Shown: positions 5,920 through 8,472 of the stretch, piece after piece
How the letters are laid out: each line of letters starts with the position of its first letter
Numbering within the stretch: position 1 is the first letter of the stretch
Origin: an uncultured Lachnospiraceae bacterium
Lineage (GTDB): Bacteria; Bacillota; Clostridia; Lachnospirales; Lachnospiraceae
Length of the DNA stretch: 8,472 nucleotides
Direction: 5' to 3'
NCBI GenBank assembly: GCA_905235345.1
Contig: CAJOLO010000062.1
Location: forward strand, 1,625-10,096
The notes under the pieces: model-generated
Seen by the model: only the letters and a program-made list of their open reading frames with translations
Database searches by the model: none
What the model was told of the DNA's origin: nothing
Translations under genes and position numbers: made by a program

Positions 5920-6912
5920 TCAGAAGCTTTCTAAATCTTCAATTTCTATTTCTTTATTCGGAAGTACAATCCCCTGTGCATCATTAACTGCATCGGCATA
6001 AGCTTTTCCGTAAAGAACAGCTTCCACTGCAACAATCGCAACCTGAATCATTTCTTCGTCCGGTTCTCTTGTGGTAAGCTTCTGAACCCACATTCCGGGA
6101 CGACTTATAATACCCCAGAATGCATTGTCACTTCTTCCCGCCATGCGGATCAACTCATAGGAAATTCCCGCAACCACAGGAATAAGTACAAGTCTCAATA
6201 ATAATCTGAGCCACATCTGCTCTGCTGTAATGAACATAAATACAACAATGCTCACTATCATCACAAAAAATATAAAGCTCGTGCCGCATCGTTTATGATA
6301 TCTTGTATAATTCTTCACATTCTCCGGTTTAAGTTCCGCACCGGCTTCATAACAGTTAATAGTCTTATGTTCCGCACCATGATACATGAACAATCTGTGT
6401 ATATCATCCATCCTGGCAATCAATGCAACATAGCCAAGAAACACACCAAGTCTTATTATTCCTTCAATCAATGAAAGCAGAAAATGATTACTTATCCATC
6501 TGCCAAGCAGCTCCGCGATACCCGCCGGAAGAAACATAAAAAGTCCCAGAGCAAGCAATATTGAGATTACAAGTGTAATACCCAGCAGTACATCCTCTGC
6601 CTTGTCCTTAAATATAGTCTTAAATACCTTATCTGTTTTAGTCTCTTCCTCTTCCTCTTCATAAAAAGATGATGAATAGGTAAGCGTTTTCATTCCAAGG
6701 GTGAGTGATTCTATAAAATTAGCAATGCCACGGATAAACGGTATCTTGAAAACGGGATGTTTCTCCCCGTATGATTGATATTGATGAAATTTCACACTTA
6801 TTCTGGAATCCGGAAGTCTGACTGCAATTGAATAACCTCCCGGTCCTTTCATCATAACACCCTCCAGTACCGCTTGTCCACCAAGCGCACCCTTTGGTAA
6901 TCGTTGTTCCAT
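5920..6912 (-). CDS. yqhQ: DUF1385 membrane protein, YqhQ family (function unknown)
   Basis: A 330-residue protein of the DUF1385/YqhQ family, annotated in databases as a predicted metal-dependent membrane protein without proven function. It opens with GALGGQAVLEGVMMKGP (8-24), the family signature. Hydrophobic segments at about 107-130, 145-166, 211-229 and 236-255 are likely membrane spans. Between them lie YHGAEHKTINCYE (177-189), whose histidines and glutamate could bind a metal, and RCGTSF (208-213). A glutamate run (EEEEEE, 85-90) precedes the first span. The ribosome binding site GGAGG (6923-6927) is 10 bases from the ATG. An intrinsic terminator for rpmE ends only a few bases before that site. 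In Firmicutes this family is repeatedly found beside rpmE, prmC and prfA, as here, but the reason is unknown. The gene symbol is taken from the Bacillus subtilis family member. Confidence 0.9.
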   Translation of the reverse strand: MEQRLPKGALGGQAVLEGVMMKGPGGYSIAVRLPDSRISVKFHQYQSYGEKHPVFKIPFIRGIANFIESLTLGMKTLTYSSSFYEEEEEETKTDKVFKTIFKDKAEDVLLGITLVISILLALGLFMFLPAGIAELLGRWISNHFLLSLIEGIIRLGVFLGYVALIARMDDIHRLFMYHGAEHKTINCYEAGAELKPENVKNYTRYHKRCGTSFIFFVMIVSIVVFMFITAEQMWLRLLLRLVLIPVVAGISYELIRMAGRSDNAFWGIISRPGMWVQKLTTREPDEEMIQVAIVAVEAVLYGKAYADAVNDAQGIVLPNKEIEIEDLESF

Positions 6913-6933
6913 AGTCTGTTAACCTCCATATAT

Positions 6934-6966
6934 AAAAAGGGTTGAGATTATATTCAATCCCAACCC
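6934..6966 (-). terminator. Intrinsic terminator between rpmE and yqhQ
   Basis: On the minus strand GGGTTGGGATT (6966-6956), a 6-base loop, and AATCTCAACCC (6949-6939) form an 11-bp stem with a single G-U pair, followed at once by TTTTTATATA. It begins 10 bases after the rpmE stop codon. The T-run ends 6 bases before the yqhQ ribosome binding site, so any transcript of yqhQ starting upstream must read through it, or yqhQ needs a promoter hidden in or around it. It could therefore act as an attenuator. Confidence 0.88.
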
Positions 6967-6976
6967 ACAATCGTTA

Positions 6977-7186
6977 CTAATTAGCTTGATTAACGCCGTA
7001 CTTACGATTGAACTTATCAATACGACCACGTGCCTGAGCTGACTTCTGCTGACCTGTGTAGAAAGAATGACACTTTGAACAAATCTCAACGTGAATCTCT
7101 TCCTTTGTAGAACCGGTTACAAACTCATTACCGCAGTTACATACTACCTTTGCCTGATAATAATTTGGATGAATTCCTTCTTTCAT
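6977..7186 (-). CDS. rpmE: 50S ribosomal protein L31 (bL31), zinc-binding form
   Basis: A 69-residue ribosomal protein of the large subunit that helps to bridge the two subunits. The start MKEGIHPNYY and the end RGRIDKFNRKYG (54-64) are family hallmarks. Cysteines 16, 18, 36 and 39 (VCNCGN and CSKCH) mark the zinc-containing form, as opposed to the zinc-free paralogue made under zinc starvation. Because it releases zinc when replaced, this form is often seen as a zinc store. GAGAGG (7197-7202) lies 10 bases before the ATG. A promoter at 7283-7311 and a leader of about 90 bases precede it, and a strong terminator follows 10 bases after the stop, so rpmE appears to be mainly a single-gene transcript. 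Confidence 0.97.
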   Translation of the reverse strand: MKEGIHPNYYQAKVVCNCGNEFVTGSTKEEIHVEICSKCHSFYTGQQKSAQARGRIDKFNRKYGVNQAN

Positions 7187-7276
7187 TACAATTACACCTC
7201 TCTAATAATATTGGCAGATTCCAACCCGCCTAAAATCTTATCCTGCCATTAAGACAGAACTCTTCGCATAAACAAC
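7187..7276 (-). promoter_or_regulatory. rpmE 5' leader, candidate L31 autoregulatory RNA
   Basis: About 90 bases separate the expected transcription start (near 7276) from the rpmE start codon. The leader can form a stem GGCAG (7247-7243) with CTGCC (7217-7213), extendable by two pairs past one bulged base, enclosing a 25-base loop that ends 11 bases before the ribosome binding site. Ribosomal protein genes, rpmE among them, are often controlled by structured leaders that bind the encoded protein. I cannot match this sequence to a defined leader class, so the regulatory role is inference. Confidence 0.35.
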
Positions 7277-7282
7277 TTCTGT

Positions 7283-7311
7283 ATTCTATCATACAATTAT
7301 TCATAATGCAA
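7283..7311 (-). promoter_or_regulatory. Promoter of rpmE (extended -10)
   Basis: On the minus strand TTGCAT (7311-7306), a 17-base spacer and TAGAAT (7288-7283). The spacer ends in TGA, so the -10 box is of the extended TGn type, which compensates for the weak -35 box. The expected start of transcription is near 7276. Confidence 0.6.
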
Positions 7312-7330
7312 GTTTTTTATTAAAAAAACT
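7311..7330 (-). repeat. AT-rich hairpin after the secretion ATPase gene, weak terminator candidate
   Basis: AGTTTTTT and AAAAAACT form a perfect 8-bp stem with a 4-base loop, 23 bases after the ATPase stop codon. On the minus strand it is followed by TGCATT rather than a T-run, and its edge touches the -35 box of the rpmE promoter. The stem is almost all A-T, so it would be a poor terminator, yet no better one is present. Confidence 0.3.
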
Positions 7331-7353
7331 CAATCACAAAACCTAAATCATTG

Positions 7354-8472
7354 TTAATCAAAAGATGCCACTCTTCTAAACTCTTCGACAGTTGTAATCC
7401 CCTGTTCTATAAGCTCAATGCAGCTTTGACGAAGTGTCTTCATCCCCTGCTCTCTAATTGCATAATCCTTAATATCTTCTGTGGTAGCCCCTGATGATAT
7501 CATCTTCCTTAACGGCTTATCCACCACAAGAATCTCGTGTATTGAGATTCGTCCGCTGTATCCCGAATTATTGCAATGGGCACACCCATGAGCAACCTTC
7601 ACATACGGAATATCCTTTCCGATAAAATGCTTATCTTCTTCTGACAGAGGTGCTTCCGTACTACAATAAGTACATACCTTTCTTACAAGGCGCTGCGCGA
7701 TTATTCCATCTAATGCACTTGATACCATATAAGGTTCAATACCCATATCAACAAGACGTATCACAGAAGAAGCGGCATCATTAGTATGCAGCGTGGAAAG
7801 TACCAGATGTCCCGTTATGGCTGCACGTATGGAAATTGATGCTGTCTCCGCATCACGTGTCTCACCAACCATAATAATATCAGGATCCTGACGAAGCAAT
7901 GCACGAAGTCCTACTTCAAAGGTCAACCCGGCCACCGGATGTACCTGCATCTGACTAAGCTTTGGAAGATTCTTTTCGACCGGATCCTCGATAGTGGATA
8001 TATTAACCGGTCTGTTTGAAAGCTCTGCAAGCATCATGTATAGTGTAGTTGACTTTCCGGAACCCGTAGGACCTGTCAGATATATAATACCATTCAGAGA
8101 ACCAAGCATCTGCTGAACCTTGCGATAATTCTCTTCATTCATACCGAACGTACCGGGATGATCAATAGTTGAGTTGTTGGCAAGCATACGAAGAACTGCC
8201 TTCTCTCCGAAAGTTGTAGGTATGATAGATACACGCACATTTACTATCTGCTCCTTAATCCTTACACGAAAATGCCCATCCTGGGGAACACGACGTTCTG
8301 CAATATCGAGTTCAGCCATAATCTTGATACGGGCAATAAGTGATGCATGAATACTCTTCTGTAATGTTACATATTCAACCATTGCACCGTCAATTCGCAT
8401 TCTTACCATTGTATGCTTCTCGAACGGCTCAATATGAATATCCGAAACATTGTCTGCATATGCTTTATCCAG
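7354..8472 (-). CDS. Type IV pilus assembly / type II secretion ATPase (PilB/GspE family), C-terminal 372 residues, cut by window edge
   Basis: The gene runs off the right edge: the frame is open to the last base and the visible part begins LDKAYADNVSDIHIEP, a conserved internal motif, so the ATG at 8409 is not the start. The protein is a hexameric cytoplasmic ATPase that drives pilin polymerisation or pseudopilus secretion. In visible-residue numbering: VSDIHIEP (9-16) and VRMRIDG (23-29) of the second N-terminal domain, Walker A GPTGSGKS (134-141), the Asp-box region STIEDPVE (159-166), Walker B region DPDIIMVGETRD (196-207), the His-box TGHLVLSTLHTND (220-232) and a zinc-binding tetracysteine CTYC...CAHC (267-300). 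The CxxC pair and sequence fit the PilB/GspE extension ATPases rather than the retraction ATPase PilT. The partner genes would lie outside the window, upstream. Confidence 0.93.
   Translation of the reverse strand: MDKAYADNVSDIHIEPFEKHTMVRMRIDGAMVEYVTLQKSIHASLIARIKIMAELDIAERRVPQDGHFRVRIKEQIVNVRVSIIPTTFGEKAVLRMLANNSTIDHPGTFGMNEENYRKVQQMLGSLNGIIYLTGPTGSGKSTTLYMMLAELSNRPVNISTIEDPVEKNLPKLSQMQVHPVAGLTFEVGLRALLRQDPDIIMVGETRDAETASISIRAAITGHLVLSTLHTNDAASSVIRLVDMGIEPYMVSSALDGIIAQRLVRKVCTYCSTEAPLSEEDKHFIGKDIPYVKVAHGCAHCNNSGYSGRISIHEILVVDKPLRKMISSGATTEDIKDYAIREQGMKTLRQSCIELIEQGITTVEEFRRVASFD

Noticed and set aside
5891..5920. A plus-strand TTGACA that could be a -35 box
   Set aside because: No acceptable -10 box follows at 16-18 bases and no plus-strand gene lies downstream.
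5594..6001. A 135-codon plus-strand frame antisense to prmC and yqhQ
   Set aside because: No ribosome binding site, no family resemblance, and it overlaps two well-supported genes.
1..8472. CRISPR array, tRNA or rRNA genes, phage genes or an intact insertion sequence
   Set aside because: No regularly spaced repeats, no tRNA-like cloverleaf, no rRNA segments and no transposase or phage-like reading frames were seen on either strand.

Overview
The window looks like chromosomal DNA of a low-GC Firmicute of class Clostridia, most likely a Lachnospiraceae relative (Butyrivibrio/Roseburia/Eubacterium type). The reasons are the AT-rich gaps, strong purine-rich ribosome binding sites, a gene of the DUF5688 family (known mainly from Lachnospiraceae), the zinc-binding form of ribosomal protein L31 next to a DUF1385 protein and the RF1/PrmC pair, and a type IV pilus/type II secretion ATPase. 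The family-level placement is inference. All supported genes lie on the minus strand, so transcription runs from position 8472 towards position 1.

In order of transcription: (1) 8472-7354, the C-terminal part of a PilB/GspE secretion ATPase, cut by the window edge. (2) A promoter and an approximately 90-nt leader in front of rpmE (L31, 7186-6977), which ends in a strong intrinsic terminator. (3) yqhQ (DUF1385 membrane protein, 6912-5920), prmC (5830-4898) and prfA (4796-3720). PrmC methylates the GGQ glutamine of RF1, the prfA product, so enzyme and substrate are encoded side by side. (4) hisC (3586-2540), a lone histidinol-phosphate aminotransferase gene with an 18-bp inverted repeat just upstream of its ribosome binding site, followed by a GC-richer segment of unknown origin and an intrinsic terminator. 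(5) A gap of 428 bp, then a DUF5688 gene (2111-1110). (6) A consensus sigma-A type promoter (TTGACA, 17 bp, TATAAT) driving a TetR-family regulator (819-229), followed after 52 bp by the first 58 codons of rarA/mgsA (176 to beyond the left edge).

Most of this is housekeeping DNA. I see no CRISPR array, tRNA, rRNA, intact insertion sequence or prophage gene. Start sites were corrected for the TetR gene (819 rather than 834) and for prfA (4796 rather than 4802) from ribosome-binding-site spacing. The points most worth a second look are the rpmE leader, the terminator immediately in front of the yqhQ ribosome binding site, the hisC palindrome, the odd segment after hisC, the acidic insert in PrmC and the TetR-rarA pairing. 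Nothing here can be claimed as a demonstrated new system.
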